Assembly (NCBI GenBank): GCA_944384105.1
Contig: CALWSC010000094.1
Location: 1-39,654 of the forward strand
DNA: 39,654 bases
Source: an uncultured Lachnospiraceae bacterium
Lineage (GTDB): Bacteria; Bacillota; Clostridia; Lachnospirales; Lachnospiraceae
Direction: 5' to 3'
The position numbers and the translations under genes were made by a program. The notes under the pieces are model-generated. The model had not been told where the DNA came from and did no database searches. It saw only the letters and a program-made list of their open reading frames with translations. Shown here one piece after another: positions 1-9,529 of this stretch (within the stretch, counting starts at the first letter, position 1; every line of letters begins with the position of its first letter).

Positions 1-68
1 GGAGCTTTTGTAATCCATCGGAAAGACTGGTCTGGTACGATAGAGACAGGAAAAGGAGGCAAAGTATC

Positions 69-743
69 ATGAAAGAAATTTTGAAAACAGAACATTTGTG
101 TAAATATTACGGAAGAGGCGAGAATCAGGTAAAAGCGCTCGATGAAGCTTCGCTGTCCGTCCGGCACGGAGAATTTGTCGCTGTTGTCGGGAAATCCGGC
201 TCCGGAAAGAGTACGCTGCTGCATTTGCTCGGCGGTCTAGATACTCCTACGAGCGGAAGCGTTTTTGTGCGTGGGCAGGATATTTCCATGCTGAAGGAGG
301 ACGAGCTTGCAGTGTTCAGGAGAAGGAAGATCGGTTTTGTATTTCAATCTTTTAATCTCATATCCTCAATCAATGTCTGGGAGAATATCGTCCTTCCTCT
401 GGGACTGGACAACAAGAAGCCGGATGAAAGCTATCTGAAAGACCTTATCACCACTCTGGGAATTTCCGAGAAGCTGCATAGTCTTCCCTCTCAGCTCTCC
501 GGCGGACAGCAGCAGCGTGCCGCGATCGCCAGAGCGCTCTCGTGTCGTCCGGACATAATTTTAGCTGATGAGCCGACTGGAAATCTCGACAGTCGCGCCA
601 GCGATGAGGTGGTATCGCTTCTGAAATCCTCATCCGAACGGTACGGGCAAACAGTTGTGATGATCACGCATGATGAGGAGATCGCTCAGATTGCTGACCG
701 GATACTGGTGATTGAAGACGGAAGGGTGGTGGAGCGCGTATGA
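69..743 (+). CDS. ABC transporter ATP-binding protein (LolD/MacB/BceA type)
   Basis: A 224-residue ATPase that would power the FtsX-type permease encoded next to it. All motifs are intact: Walker [10 protein letters not shown] at residues 41-49, Q-loop in VFQSFNL near 91-97, signature LSGGQQQR at 143-150, Walker B IILADE at 163-168, and the H-loop histidine at 201 in MITHDEE. The ATG follows AAAAGGAGG with good spacing. The stop overlaps the start of the permease by 4 bp (ATGA), so the two are translationally coupled. Family knowledge: such pairs export or sense antimicrobial peptides or cell-wall drugs, or act on envelope proteins. The substrate cannot be read from sequence. No adjacent two-component system is seen here, unlike the second ABC region of this window. 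Confidence 0.95.
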   Translation: MKEILKTEHLCKYYGRGENQVKALDEASLSVRHGEFVAVVGKSGSGKSTLLHLLGGLDTPTSGSVFVRGQDISMLKEDELAVFRRRKIGFVFQSFNLISSINVWENIVLPLGLDNKKPDESYLKDLITTLGISEKLHSLPSQLSGGQQQRAAIARALSCRPDIILADEPTGNLDSRASDEVVSLLKSSSERYGQTVVMITHDEEIAQIADRILVIEDGRVVERV

Positions 744-3172
744 ACAGGACAATTCGCATGCTTGCACTGTCAAAGGATAGGCAGAATAAGGTGAGGAGCC
801 TTCTGATCATGCTTACGATATGCCTTACCACTATGCTGCTGACGGCAATCTTTTCCATAGGGTACGGCGCGCTTGACTTTGAACGGCAGAACGCGGAATT
901 GCTCTATGGGGGATATTACGGTGCGCTGTCGCGTCTGTCCGCCGGAGAGGCAAAGGCTGTAGCAGAGAGAGGAGAGGTTGCCGATTCAGGGCTTTCTGCA
1001 TATGCCGGTGAGGTGCAGACCGACGAAAAGCTTTTGCTTAATCTGGTCTGGACAGACGAGGCGTGCCGCAGGATGAGCGGAACGACCGCACGTCTTGCCA
1101 GCGGCTCATACCCGTCAGGGGGAAATGAAAATGAAATAGCTGCCCAGCCCGGCTTTTTCCGCGCGATTGGCGCTGGAGATGTCCGACCAGGCGATACAGT
1201 TACTATGATGGTGCGGCGTGATCTGGATTCCTTTTATGAGCCCGTAACATTTACTGTCAGCGGAATTCTGGAAGAAAACCCGGGGGAACGCGCCGTCAGA
1301 GGCTATGCGGCATTCGTGTCAAAGGAATTTCTTGAGAGTTTTCAGAAAGCTGAGAATCTGCAGTATACGGTGTATTTTACAGTACACGATACGGTAAAGA
1401 TGGACAATAATAACTATACGGACGTTTTAAAGAAACTCGTATCCAACTGGGGCTTTGATCCGGATCGGCTGGCAGTCAACTCTACTTATCTGCGATTTTC
1501 TCTGGATCCGGGATTTGAGATGCTGGCAGGATGCTTTCTGATCGCAGCAGTGGTAATCCTGTTCTCCGTGCTGGTGGTGTACAATATCTTTCAGGTTGGC
1601 GTTGCTCAGAGCATCCGGGAATACGGGAAAATCAAAGCCGTGGGCGCTACCCGCGCACAGCTTCGCAGGCTGATTTTCTGGGAGGGCATGGCGCTTTGTA
1701 TCCCAGGCATCCTGCCGGGACTGGCGGCGGGATGCCTCATTCCATGTCTGCTTCTGCCATGGCTTACGAAGCTCCCGAAGACAGATGAAGAACTTGCGCA
1801 GATCATTCCTGTCTATCCGTGGGTTCTTGTGCTTGCAGCGTTTCTGTCACTGGGAACTTCAGTGCTGGGCGTAATGCGCCCCATGCGCGCCGTCGGAAAA
1901 ATCAGCCCGATGGAGGCAATACGCTATCAGACCGGGAACTGCCCGGCAGGAAAGTGCAGAGTGAGAAAGGGGTACCGAACGATGTCTGTCTGGCACCTTA
2001 CGCTGTCGAATATCGCGGCGAATAAACGCCGGACGGCGGCGACAATTCTGACAATGGGGCTCTCTTGCGTGCTCTTTATCACGCTTTCCGCTTATGCAGG
2101 AAATATCGACGAGGAGTATGAGGCTCGAAAGGATGTGCGTCACGGACAATTTGCGCTTTCCCTTGACTATTCTCTGTCCGACAGCGCATATCCTGAAAAT
2201 AATCTCGATCGTGTACTGGGTGAAAAGCTGCTTGGAAATGGGATGATAGAACGCATCCGACAGATTCCCGGAGTGACCTCTATTACATCGCAGCTCTGGA
2301 TGGCGGGAAAAAACAGCGGAGAGCTCGAGAGCGTATCTGTGCTCTCGCGGAATGAATTTGAAGCGTATGCCGATGAGGACAGCTATCTGGGAGAAAGAGA
2401 TTACAATGAAATTTCCCGGGAAGGCGGAATTATATACGGACGTTCTTATTTCATGGAGGAAAACGGCTATGTACTTGGAGATGAGATAAGCCTTGCACTC
2501 ACAGACGGAGAGCAGGAGAGGGAATTTACGGGCCCTTTGGCAGGAGCTGTCCTGCTGGGAGATACGACATGGATGATCACGGAGGATACCGTAAGAGAGC
2601 TGTCCCTGTCCGGCGAATCAATCGGCCGGATCTGGATTGACTGCGCTCCGGAAGATGTATCCGAAGTGGAAACGGCACTTCAGGAACTGACGCTTGGCGC
2701 TGCCCATCTGTCGATGGACAGCTATGCGGATGCGCTTGATCTGGCAAAGGCGTCATCATCTATGCTAAGGGTGTTGATTTACTCTGTTCTGGGACTTTTG
2801 GGGCTGATTGGCTTCTTCAATATGGCAAACACGCTGATCGTTAGCATCATTACCCGCCGGAGAGAATTCGGAATTCTCCAGGCGGTCGGTATGACCCGCC
2901 GTCAGATGAATATCAGTCTTCAGCTTGAAGGAATTCTTTTTACCGCCGGAACCAGCCTGACCGCTCTTCTGGTTGGTATTCCTGCAGGGTATGCCCTGTT
3001 TTTATATGGAAAGAGCAAGGCGCAGTACGGATTAAATGAATTTCATCTTCCGTGGACAGAGATTGTTCTGTTTCTGGCGGCCGTATTTCTGCTTCAGCTG
3101 GTACTGTCCTGGGTGCTGAGCAGAAATCTGAAGAGAGAATCGGCAATTGAGAGAATAGGCGGACAGGAGTAG
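740..3172 (+). CDS. FtsX-family ABC transporter permease
   Basis: An 810-residue membrane subunit paired with the ATPase just upstream. Hydrophobic segments lie near residues 18-42, in three helices between about 258 and 385, in one near 430 that starts the second half, and in three at the C-terminus. This is the duplicated FtsX layout of about eight helices, with two large extracytoplasmic domains (about 45-255 and 455-675). Such long double-FtsX permeases are common in Clostridia beside BceA-like ATPases. The ATGA overlap with the ATPase supports the start. The gene is convergent with the following LysR gene, with only 18 bp between the stops and no clear terminator there. The substrate is unknown. 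Confidence 0.93.
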   Translation: MNRTIRMLALSKDRQNKVRSLLIMLTICLTTMLLTAIFSIGYGALDFERQNAELLYGGYYGALSRLSAGEAKAVAERGEVADSGLSAYAGEVQTDEKLLLNLVWTDEACRRMSGTTARLASGSYPSGGNENEIAAQPGFFRAIGAGDVRPGDTVTMMVRRDLDSFYEPVTFTVSGILEENPGERAVRGYAAFVSKEFLESFQKAENLQYTVYFTVHDTVKMDNNNYTDVLKKLVSNWGFDPDRLAVNSTYLRFSLDPGFEMLAGCFLIAAVVILFSVLVVYNIFQVGVAQSIREYGKIKAVGATRAQLRRLIFWEGMALCIPGILPGLAAGCLIPCLLLPWLTKLPKTDEELAQIIPVYPWVLVLAAFLSLGTSVLGVMRPMRAVGKISPMEAIRYQTGNCPAGKCRVRKGYRTMSVWHLTLSNIAANKRRTAATILTMGLSCVLFITLSAYAGNIDEEYEARKDVRHGQFALSLDYSLSDSAYPENNLDRVLGEKLLGNGMIERIRQIPGVTSITSQLWMAGKNSGELESVSVLSRNEFEAYADEDSYLGERDYNEISREGGIIYGRSYFMEENGYVLGDEISLALTDGEQEREFTGPLAGAVLLGDTTWMITEDTVRELSLSGESIGRIWIDCAPEDVSEVETALQELTLGAAHLSMDSYADALDLAKASSSMLRVLIYSVLGLLGLIGFFNMANTLIVSIITRRREFGILQAVGMTRRQMNISLQLEGILFTAGTSLTALLVGIPAGYALFLYGKSKAQYGLNEFHLPWTEIVLFLAAVFLLQLVLSWVLSRNLKRESAIERIGGQE

Positions 3173-3190
3173 AAGCAGAATGACAGGAAC

Positions 3191-4084
3191 TCATGCACCT
3201 GCTTCTAACATCTCCTGCAGGTACTGCAGAAAAAGTTTTGCAGCTTTGGAAAATACCTGATACTTTTTCCAGACAATAAAACCGTGAGCCTTCAGCTGCG
3301 GTGAAAAAGGACGAAAGCATAGATTGGTTCCCTGAGTATTGATGAGCTTATCATAGCACAGGGCATATCCAAGTCCTTCATCCACCAATAGAGAAGCGTT
3401 AAAAATAAGATTATAGGTGGCAACAATATGCAGCTTTGATTCTTCCCGCTGAAGCCAACGTCCCAAATAGAGATCGTCCCCCTTTTGATGGGAAACGATT
3501 AACGGTTTATCCCACAGATCCTCCGGACAGATGGTTTCTTTTTCAGCTAAGGGGGAATCCCTGCGCATTAAAACGCCCCAGGTGTCCTGGATGGGAAGCG
3601 GAATTGCCTCATATTTCTGAGTATCAATTTCCGTAAAAAGCAGCCCGAAATCAATAAGACCTTTATCCAGATATTCCAACACATGTTCCGCATTGCCGCT
3701 GGAAATGTGGTACTGGATATCTGGATATTTTTTTTGCAGCTTTTTGGCAACGATAGCGAATAAACGTACAATTTCGGTCTCCCCCGTTCCGATAAATACA
3801 TTGCCGGCAATCGTCTCATCGGATTGCATGATCTCATTTTCTGTCCGCCTGACAAGCGAAAGAATTTCCTCGGCCCGTTTGCGAAGAATCATCCCTTCTT
3901 CTGTCAATATGACTTTGCGTGAGCCTTTCACTCCCCGGATGAGAAGCTGTTTTCCTAACTTATCCTCCATGTTTTTTAATTGAGTGGACAATGCGGGCTG
4001 AGAGATGTGCAGGGATTCTGCCGCTGCGGTAATATTTTGCTCTCGTGCTACCGCTAAAAAATATTCCAATAAACGCAGTTCCAT
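3191..4084 (-). CDS. LysR-family transcriptional regulator
   Basis: A 297-residue LysR-type regulator. The N-terminal winged helix (residues 1-60) carries the typical helix-turn-helix NITAAAESLHISQPALSTQL, followed by a linker helix and a periplasmic-binding-protein-like effector domain from about residue 90. It is transcribed divergently from the DUF3737 gene. LysR proteins usually control the divergent neighbour and themselves, and a 15-bp direct repeat in the shared upstream region offers candidate binding sites. The ATG is preceded on its strand by GCAGGAGGCG, a good ribosome binding site. The effector is unknown. Confidence 0.93.
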   Translation of the reverse strand: MELRLLEYFLAVAREQNITAAAESLHISQPALSTQLKNMEDKLGKQLLIRGVKGSRKVILTEEGMILRKRAEEILSLVRRTENEIMQSDETIAGNVFIGTGETEIVRLFAIVAKKLQKKYPDIQYHISSGNAEHVLEYLDKGLIDFGLLFTEIDTQKYEAIPLPIQDTWGVLMRRDSPLAEKETICPEDLWDKPLIVSHQKGDDLYLGRWLQREESKLHIVATYNLIFNASLLVDEGLGYALCYDKLINTQGTNLCFRPFSPQLKAHGFIVWKKYQVFSKAAKLFLQYLQEMLEAGA

Positions 4085-4152
4085 TTGGATCGCCTCCTGC
4101 CATCAGTATAGAGAGAATTTCCATAAAAGTCAATTATGAAAATTGATAATGA

Positions 4153-4259
4153 ATAAGTATTTGATATAAAACTGCAGACGTTTGTCCTGTTGGCGGAAAA
4201 ATAAAGATAATTACATTTGATTTTGTTATGGAAAACAATAGAACATAAGTATTTGATAT
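4153..4259. repeat. 15-bp direct repeat in LysR/DUF3737 divergent promoter region
   Basis: ATAAGTATTTGATAT occurs exactly at 4153-4167 and again at 4245-4259, 92 bp apart. A TCAATT/AATTGA inverted repeat lies at 4130-4146. This 307-bp divergent region (4085-4391) is AT-rich and holds nothing else coding. The repeats are candidate binding sites for the adjacent LysR protein: one copy lies near the regulator and one near the DUF3737 gene. The regulatory role is inferred from position only. Confidence 0.5.
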
Positions 4260-4391
4260 TTACCTTTTCAGATGTTAAACTAATGGTATAAAAGGATTCC
4301 TTTGGCTTGGTACCTTGCCGGCCGCAGAAAGCTTATCTGCTTTATCAGAGACAAAACAAATAATTAGAAAAAATAAACAGGAGGTTTCCAT

Positions 4392-5261
4392 ATGAGAACA
4401 ATTCAGAATCAGACTTTTGACGCAGAGAGAGCCCTTTATGGCAGCAGCGATATTTTGGTAAAGGACTGTTCCTTCGACGGTCCCGCAGATGGGGAGAGTG
4501 CTTTCAAAGAATGCCAAAACGTGCAGGTGGAACACAGCTTTTTTAATCTGCGATACCCTTTCTGGCATGACCATGGCCTTACCAGCCGGGATTCGGAGAT
4601 GACGGAACTTTGCCGGGCGGCACTGTGGTATTCGGATCATATCACGCTGGAGTGTACAAAGCTTCACGGTATCAAAGCCCTGCGGGAATGTGCCGATGTA
4701 AAGATGACAGGCTGCGACGTTATTTCTCCGGAGTTTGGCTGGTCAGTCCATCATATCGAGATGGAGGATTGTGACGCAGAGAGTGAATATTTTATGATGC
4801 GCTCTTACGGTCTGCACTTTACGAATGTACGCATGAAGGGCAAATATTCCTTCCAGTATATTGAAGATTCTGTTTTTGATAACTGTACCTTTGACACTAA
4901 GGATGCTTTTTGGCACGCCAAAAATGTCATTGTCCGCAACAGTGTTGTAAAAGGCGAGTACCTGGCCTGGTACTGCGAGAATGTCACTTTTGAAAACTGC
5001 AGGATTATCGGCACGCAGCCTCTGTGCTACTGCAGGGGATTGAAGCTCATAAACTGTGAAATGATTGACTGCGATCTGGCCTTTGAGCGCAGCGAGGTAG
5101 AGGCAGACATTACGACGCCGGTTATAAGCATTAAAAATCCTCTTCCTGACAGCCGCATTATTGTACCGAGTGTTGGAGAAATCATCCGGGATATTGAGGA
5201 AGGAACCGGAACTGTAGAGGTGCGCAAACAGGAGGCTGAAAACGCCGGTGTCTGTGCATGA
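4392..5261 (+). CDS. DUF3737 family protein (beta-helix-like)
   Basis: A 289-residue protein recognisable as the DUF3737 family by its N-terminus (QNQTFDAERALYGS) and by the repeated short strands with N-C, D-C and E-C pairs (for example VFDNCTF, VTFENCRI, LKLINCEM). These suggest a right-handed parallel beta-helix with roughly 20-residue rungs. It has no signal peptide, so it is probably cytoplasmic. Members are widespread in Firmicutes without a proven activity and often sit next to a LysR regulator, as here. The ATG follows CAGGAGG. It is monocistronic: a strong terminator follows the stop closely. The fold is inferred from the repeat pattern; no function is assigned. Confidence 0.85.
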   Translation: MRTIQNQTFDAERALYGSSDILVKDCSFDGPADGESAFKECQNVQVEHSFFNLRYPFWHDHGLTSRDSEMTELCRAALWYSDHITLECTKLHGIKALRECADVKMTGCDVISPEFGWSVHHIEMEDCDAESEYFMMRSYGLHFTNVRMKGKYSFQYIEDSVFDNCTFDTKDAFWHAKNVIVRNSVVKGEYLAWYCENVTFENCRIIGTQPLCYCRGLKLINCEMIDCDLAFERSEVEADITTPVISIKNPLPDSRIIVPSVGEIIRDIEEGTGTVEVRKQEAENAGVCA

Positions 5262-5272
5262 GAGAGTAAAGG

Positions 5273-5295
5273 GGAGACCTCAGGGTCTCCTTTTT
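5273..5295 (+). terminator. Rho-independent terminator after DUF3737 gene
   Basis: GGAGACC (5273-5279) pairs with GGTCTCC (5284-5290) around a 4-nt loop and is followed directly by TTTTT. It lies 11 bp after the stop codon. Confidence 0.85.
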
Positions 5296-5418
5296 GACGG
5301 GACCGGGGTTTTCAGCGGCGGATTTTTTGTCAGGCTGTTTATTGAAAGATACATTGCAAGTTTTCCCAACTCTGTGGTAAACTACTGAAAAAGGTATAAA
5401 AAGGAGAAGGAATGAAGT

Positions 5419-7020
5419 ATGGGAATTACAGAAATCAGAGATGAAATTGTAAATGGAAGTACCTTCCTTGGAATCGAGTTGGGGTCGACGAGGATTAAAG
5501 CGGTTCTGATCGACAGCCGTCATGCACCGGCTGCGTCGGGAAGTTATGCGTGGGAGAACAGCTATGTGGATCATATCTGGACATATCCGCTTGAAGAGGT
5601 CATTAGCGGACTGCAGGCGTGCTATCGTGATCTGGCTCAGAATGTGGAGCGTCAGTATGGAGTGCCCCTTCAGCGCGTGGGAGCGCTTGGAGTCAGTGCG
5701 ATGATGCACGGATATCTCGCGTTTGACAGAAACGGCAGGCTGCTGGTACCGTTCCGTACCTGGAGAAACAGCATTACCGGTGAAGCTGCAAAGAAGCTCA
5801 CAGAACTGTTCGGATATAATATCCCACAGCGCTGGAGTATAGCTCATCTGTATCAGGCGGTCTTAAACGGTGAAGAACACGTTGCGGATATTGACTATCT
5901 GACGACGCTGAGCGGATATATTCACTGGAAGCTTACGGGACGCAGGGTGCTTGGCATCGGGGATGCATCGGGAATGTTTCCAATTGACACCGGGCGGAAA
6001 GACTATCATGCAGCGATGCTGGATCAGTTTGATCATCTTGTGGAGGAGAAAAATTATCCGTGGAAAATCCGCAGACTGCTTCCCCAGGTGCTGACGGCAG
6101 GGGAAGATGCCGGCACGCTATCCGAAGAAGGGGCACTGCTGCTGGATCCTACCGGAGCCCTGCAGCCCGGTGCCATGCTGTGTGCGCCGGAAGGGGACGC
6201 CGGAACCGGGATGGCTGCAACAAACAGCGTTGCCGTGCGTACGGGAAATGTCTCTGCCGGAACTTCCATATTCGCAATGCTGGTATTGGAGCGCGAACTT
6301 ACGAAAGTATATCCGGAACTGGATCTTGTGACAACACCCGCGGGCGATCTCGTCGCGATGGTACATGCGAACAACTGCACTTCGGATATCAACGCCTGGG
6401 CCGGAATTTTCCGGGAGTTTGCCCGCGATATGCACATGGAGCTCTCAGATGACAGGCTATTTACCTATCTCTTTGAGAAAGCTATGGAAGGAGATGCCGA
6501 CTGCGGACAGCTTCTGTCTTATTGCTATCTCTCCGGAGAGAATATAACCGGTGTGGAAGACGGCAGACCGATGTTCGTGCGTATGCCGGACAGCCGGTTT
6601 ACGCTGGGAAACTTCATGCGCACACACCTGTATTCCGCGCTTGGAGCTTTGAAAATAGGCATGGATATTCTCTTTAAGGAAGAGCACGCCTCTCTTGACC
6701 GTCTGATGGGACACGGAGGATTCTTTAAGACTCCGAAAGTCGGACAGCAGATCATGGCGGACGCCATGGAAGTGCCCGTAAGCGTCATGGAAACAGCCGG
6801 TGAGGGCGGTGCCTGGGGTATTGCGCTGCTCGCCGCATACCGAAAAAACCATAAGGACGGCGAGACGCTGGATCAGTATCTGAACAGCCGTGTATTCTCA
6901 GGGGTAAATGGCTCCACCGTGATGCCGGATCCGGAAGGCAGCGCTGGATTTTGCTCTTTTATGGAGCGTTACCGCCGTGCACTGCCGGCACAGCGTGCGG
7001 CTTCCGAGACATTATATTAA
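5419..7020 (+). CDS. FGGY-family carbohydrate kinase (ribulokinase-like)
   Basis: A 533-residue sugar kinase of the FGGY family. The N-terminal phosphate-binding segment [15 protein letters not shown] is at about residues 18-32. The C-terminal lobe carries GHGGFF (about 433) and a glycine-rich [17 protein letters not shown] segment near 460. It phosphorylates a pentulose or related ketose in the cytoplasm. Because araD follows 21 bp downstream, L-ribulose is the likely substrate, giving L-ribulose 5-phosphate. It differs from the classical enteric AraB length and sequence and resembles the clostridial alternative ribulokinases. No isomerase, transporter or regulator is adjacent, so the sugar is an inference. 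Start: ATG after AAGGAGAAGG. Confidence 0.88.
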   Translation: MGITEIRDEIVNGSTFLGIELGSTRIKAVLIDSRHAPAASGSYAWENSYVDHIWTYPLEEVISGLQACYRDLAQNVERQYGVPLQRVGALGVSAMMHGYLAFDRNGRLLVPFRTWRNSITGEAAKKLTELFGYNIPQRWSIAHLYQAVLNGEEHVADIDYLTTLSGYIHWKLTGRRVLGIGDASGMFPIDTGRKDYHAAMLDQFDHLVEEKNYPWKIRRLLPQVLTAGEDAGTLSEEGALLLDPTGALQPGAMLCAPEGDAGTGMAATNSVAVRTGNVSAGTSIFAMLVLERELTKVYPELDLVTTPAGDLVAMVHANNCTSDINAWAGIFREFARDMHMELSDDRLFTYLFEKAMEGDADCGQLLSYCYLSGENITGVEDGRPMFVRMPDSRFTLGNFMRTHLYSALGALKIGMDILFKEEHASLDRLMGHGGFFKTPKVGQQIMADAMEVPVSVMETAGEGGAWGIALLAAYRKNHKDGETLDQYLNSRVFSGVNGSTVMPDPEGSAGFCSFMERYRRALPAQRAASETLY

Positions 7021-7041
7021 ATCGACAGGAGGAATACTACA

Positions 7042-7731
7042 ATGCTGGAGAAGTTAAAGCAGCAGGTATACGAGGCAAATATGCTTCTGCCGAAGTACGG
7101 CCTTGTCACTTTTACCTGGGGAAATGTAAGCGGTATCGACCGCGCATCTGGACTTTTTGTCATTAAGCCAAGCGGCGTGGAGTACGAAAAGCTCACGCCT
7201 GAAAGCATGGTTGTGGTCGATCTGGAAGGAAAGGTGGTGGAAGGAGATTACCGCCCGTCCTCAGATACGCCCACCCATGCAGTACTGTACCGCGCATTTC
7301 CGAAGATCGGCGGTATCGTCCACACACACTCCCAATGGGCGACAAGCTGGGCGCAGGCGGGGCGTTCGATTCCCTGCTATGGAACAACGCACGCGGATTA
7401 TTTCTATGGGGAGATCCCCTGTGTGCGCACTCTGACAAAAGAGGAAATTGAGGAGAACTACGAGAAAAATACGGGCGTGCTGATAGCAGAGTATTTCAAA
7501 GACAGGGACTTTACGGCAGTTCCGGCAGTTCTCTGCAAAAATCACGGACCGTTTGCATGGGGAAAGGATGCGCATGAGGCGGTTCACAATGCAGTTGTTC
7601 TGGAGGAGGTTGCGAAGATGGCGCTTCGCTGTGAGCAGATCAACCCGCAGGTGCGTCCGGCGCCGCAGGAGCTGCAGGATAAGCACTATTTCCGCAAGCA
7701 CGGAGCAAATGCATATTACGGACAGAAGTGA
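7042..7731 (+). CDS. araD: L-ribulose-5-phosphate 4-epimerase
   Basis: A 229-residue class II aldolase/AraD family protein. It interconverts L-ribulose 5-phosphate and D-xylulose 5-phosphate, feeding pentoses into the pentose-phosphate pathway. Visible features are the N-terminal TWGNVSGID, the phosphate-binding KPSGVEY segment, and the zinc-ligand histidines in [17 protein letters not shown] plus a later His in CKNHGPFAW. The length is normal for AraD. The ATG follows GACAGGAGG. It lies 21 bp behind the FGGY kinase, so the two form a small operon ended by a long hairpin. Confidence 0.93.
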   Translation: MLEKLKQQVYEANMLLPKYGLVTFTWGNVSGIDRASGLFVIKPSGVEYEKLTPESMVVVDLEGKVVEGDYRPSSDTPTHAVLYRAFPKIGGIVHTHSQWATSWAQAGRSIPCYGTTHADYFYGEIPCVRTLTKEEIEENYEKNTGVLIAEYFKDRDFTAVPAVLCKNHGPFAWGKDAHEAVHNAVVLEEVAKMALRCEQINPQVRPAPQELQDKHYFRKHGANAYYGQK

Positions 7732-7740
7732 ATCCATCAC

Positions 7741-7777
7741 CATGAGGGGCAGCTCTAACAAAGAGCTGCCCCTCATG
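7741..7777. terminator. Strong bidirectional hairpin between araD and phospholipase-like gene
   Basis: A perfect stem of about 16 bp: ATGAGGGGCAGCTCT at 7742-7756 pairs with AGAGCTGCCCCTCAT at 7762-7776 around an AACAA loop. The C7741-G7777 pair extends it. It lies between convergent genes (araD stop 7731, next gene ends 7805), so it probably ends both transcripts. The T-rich stretch after it on the + strand is broken (GGTTTCTTTG). Confidence 0.8.
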
Positions 7778-7804
7778 CATTCGGTTTCTTTGTGAATATT
7801 TGGT

Positions 7805-8404
7805 TTACAGGAGCACTCCTGGCAGGAAATACTCCAGACAGCCGTGTTGTGCGCTTAAAAGCTGTGCTTCCAGACGTTCTCCGGAATCCGCTGCAAACAG
7901 CCGGACTTTCTGGGAGAGCAGCGCGTGCTGCAGCTCCGCATAATTTCCGGCAAGTGCGAAAAGCGTGCGGACTTTTACACCCTTTTTGCTTTCGGATTTT
8001 TTCAGATGCCGGCGCAGCTGCCTGACCGTCAGATTGCCGTACAGCGCTGCAGCCGCATGTAAGAGTACCTGATCCGTATGAAGTGCCGTCCTGCGGCGGA
8101 AAAAGAGAGGATGAACTTTATCCTGCTCCATATAATAACGGGTAAAGTCCTGATCTTCCCCGAAAGAAATTCCTGACTGCATCCAGCTTTGCTCAAGTGA
8201 TTCATGGCAGATCAGCCCCAGAAGGTATGCAAGCTGCACCGCATTCTGCGGCTCTTTCAGCTCTCTTACGCTTCTGTGATCCGGCGTCCCATACAGTCCC
8301 AGCTCGAACGCATCTCTGTGTTCACGCGCTGCCCTTGCAGGCGTTTCGGGAAAACACTGCAGCATCTTTTCTCCGAATTTTCTATGAATATACATCGATG
8401 GCAT
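7805..8404 (-). CDS. Zinc-dependent phospholipase C-like protein, shortened
   Basis: A 199-residue protein resembling the clostridial zinc-dependent phospholipase C family (PF00882-like, often starting MPxxYAHxxFGxxV). Here the start is MPSMYIHRKFGEKML. The segment FELGLYGTPDH matches the family's GLxGPD motif, and AYLLGLICHESLEQSW matches YLLGFICHFALDS. The metal-ligand pattern is incomplete: the family Asp after ICH is Glu here, and about 30-40 residues usually found between these motifs seem to be missing. No signal peptide is visible. Activity is doubtful. Start: ATG preceded by GAGGGG. The family call rests on motif resemblance only. Confidence 0.6.
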   Translation of the reverse strand: MPSMYIHRKFGEKMLQCFPETPARAAREHRDAFELGLYGTPDHRSVRELKEPQNAVQLAYLLGLICHESLEQSWMQSGISFGEDQDFTRYYMEQDKVHPLFFRRRTALHTDQVLLHAAAALYGNLTVRQLRRHLKKSESKKGVKVRTLFALAGNYAELQHALLSQKVRLFAADSGERLEAQLLSAQHGCLEYFLPGVLL

Positions 8405-8522
8405 AGTATCTACCCCTCTGTCTTTTGTTGCCTTATTCTACCGCATTTATACGCATGTTTTCATGAAGAAGAGTTTAAATATATGTAAAAGATGGCTGAA
8501 GTTTCCATTTCTGCAAGCGCCG

Positions 8523-8531
8523 CATATAGTA
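8523..8531 (+). promoter_or_regulatory. Possible sporulation sigma (SigK/SigE) -10 element upstream of dpaA
   Basis: CATATAGTA matches the CATAnnnTA -10 consensus shared by mother-cell sigma factors SigE and SigK. It lies 22 bp before the likely ATG of dpaA. No good -35 element is seen at the right spacing, so this is tentative. In Bacillus subtilis, dipicolinate synthase is made in the mother cell under SigK. Confidence 0.35.
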
Positions 8532-8553
8532 ATTGAGAGATCACAGTAAATGG

Positions 8554-9498
8554 ATGTCAGTGCATGTGAAAACAGATTTCTATAGATTTTCCGTCCTGGG
8601 CGGCGATATGAGGCAGGTATACCTTGCGAAACTTCTGGCACAGCAGGGTCATGACGTGACGGTATACGGGCTGTGCGCACCTGCCGGGGATTCCCATGGA
8701 CGGATGGTGACAGAAGTTAAGACATTAAAGAAGGCAGCAGAGGCCGCCGATATTCTGCTGTGCCCCACGCCGTTTCTGAAAGCGGGGAAAGTCTTTTTTC
8801 AAAATCCTGAAGATGCAGCTTGTCCGGAAGAATTTCTTTCAGAGGTTTGTTCCGGAAAACTGATAATTGCGGGCGCAATTTCAGAGCAGCTGCGGGAAAA
8901 AATGCGGGAACAGGGAGCCGAATGCTTTGACCTGATGGAGGATGAGACGGTCGCTGTGCGAAACAGCATTGCGACAGCAGAGGGAGCGATAGCAGAAGCA
9001 ATTATCCAAAGTCCCTATAATTTGAGTGAGAGCCGCTGTCTGATCCTCGGGTACGGCAGATGCGGCACGGCTCTCGCCGCATATTTAAGATGCCTCTGCC
9101 GCAGCCTTACAGTGTGCGCCCGCAGTCCGGCCGCGCGCGCCAAAGCCGCTGTCTGCGCGGATGAGGTCACAGACTTTAAGAATCTCTATCGTGTGCTGAA
9201 GCGCTCTGATCTGATTTTCAATACGATTCCCTGTGAAATCTTAAACCGCCATATGGTAAAGCATATTCCTTCGGAAAGTCTGATTCTCGACCTGGCGTCA
9301 GCTCCGGGCGGTGTAGATCTGGATGCCGCAAAAGAGTGCGGCGTCCGCGCAGCTGCGTGCCCCGGGCTTCCGGGAAAATATGCACCTGCCGCATCAGCCT
9401 CTGTTCTCGCCGATGCGGTTCTTAAAATACTCTCCGGGCGGGATTATCCGGCGTATGCCGGCGCCGGCAATATGGCCGCCGGCGCTCCCGCAGATTGA
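8554..9498 (+). CDS. dpaA: Dipicolinate synthase subunit A (SpoVFA/DpaA)
   Basis: With dpaB it oxidises dihydrodipicolinate, from the lysine/DAP pathway, to dipicolinic acid, the calcium chelator of the spore core. The family is recognised by SVLGGDMRQVYLAKLL at the N-terminus, the second nucleotide-binding fold CLILGYGRCGTALAAYL near residue 170, and the C-terminal LDLASAPGGVD and CPGLPGKYAPAASASVLADA. I chose ATG 8554 (about 314 residues). An upstream in-frame TTG at 8533 has no ribosome binding site and overlaps a possible promoter. The site for 8554 is also weak, so the start is uncertain. dpaB follows 31 bp downstream. Confidence 0.93.
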   Translation: MSVHVKTDFYRFSVLGGDMRQVYLAKLLAQQGHDVTVYGLCAPAGDSHGRMVTEVKTLKKAAEAADILLCPTPFLKAGKVFFQNPEDAACPEEFLSEVCSGKLIIAGAISEQLREKMREQGAECFDLMEDETVAVRNSIATAEGAIAEAIIQSPYNLSESRCLILGYGRCGTALAAYLRCLCRSLTVCARSPAARAKAAVCADEVTDFKNLYRVLKRSDLIFNTIPCEILNRHMVKHIPSESLILDLASAPGGVDLDAAKECGVRAAACPGLPGKYAPAASASVLADAVLKILSGRDYPAYAGAGNMAAGAPAD

Positions 9499-9529
9499 TG
9501 TTAAAGAATAATTACTGGGAGGGCTTCTT

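Noticed and set aside
69-3172. MacAB-type tripartite macrolide exporter
   Set aside because: No MacA-like adaptor gene is adjacent, and the separate long double-FtsX permease differs from MacB; left as an ABC pair of unknown substrate.
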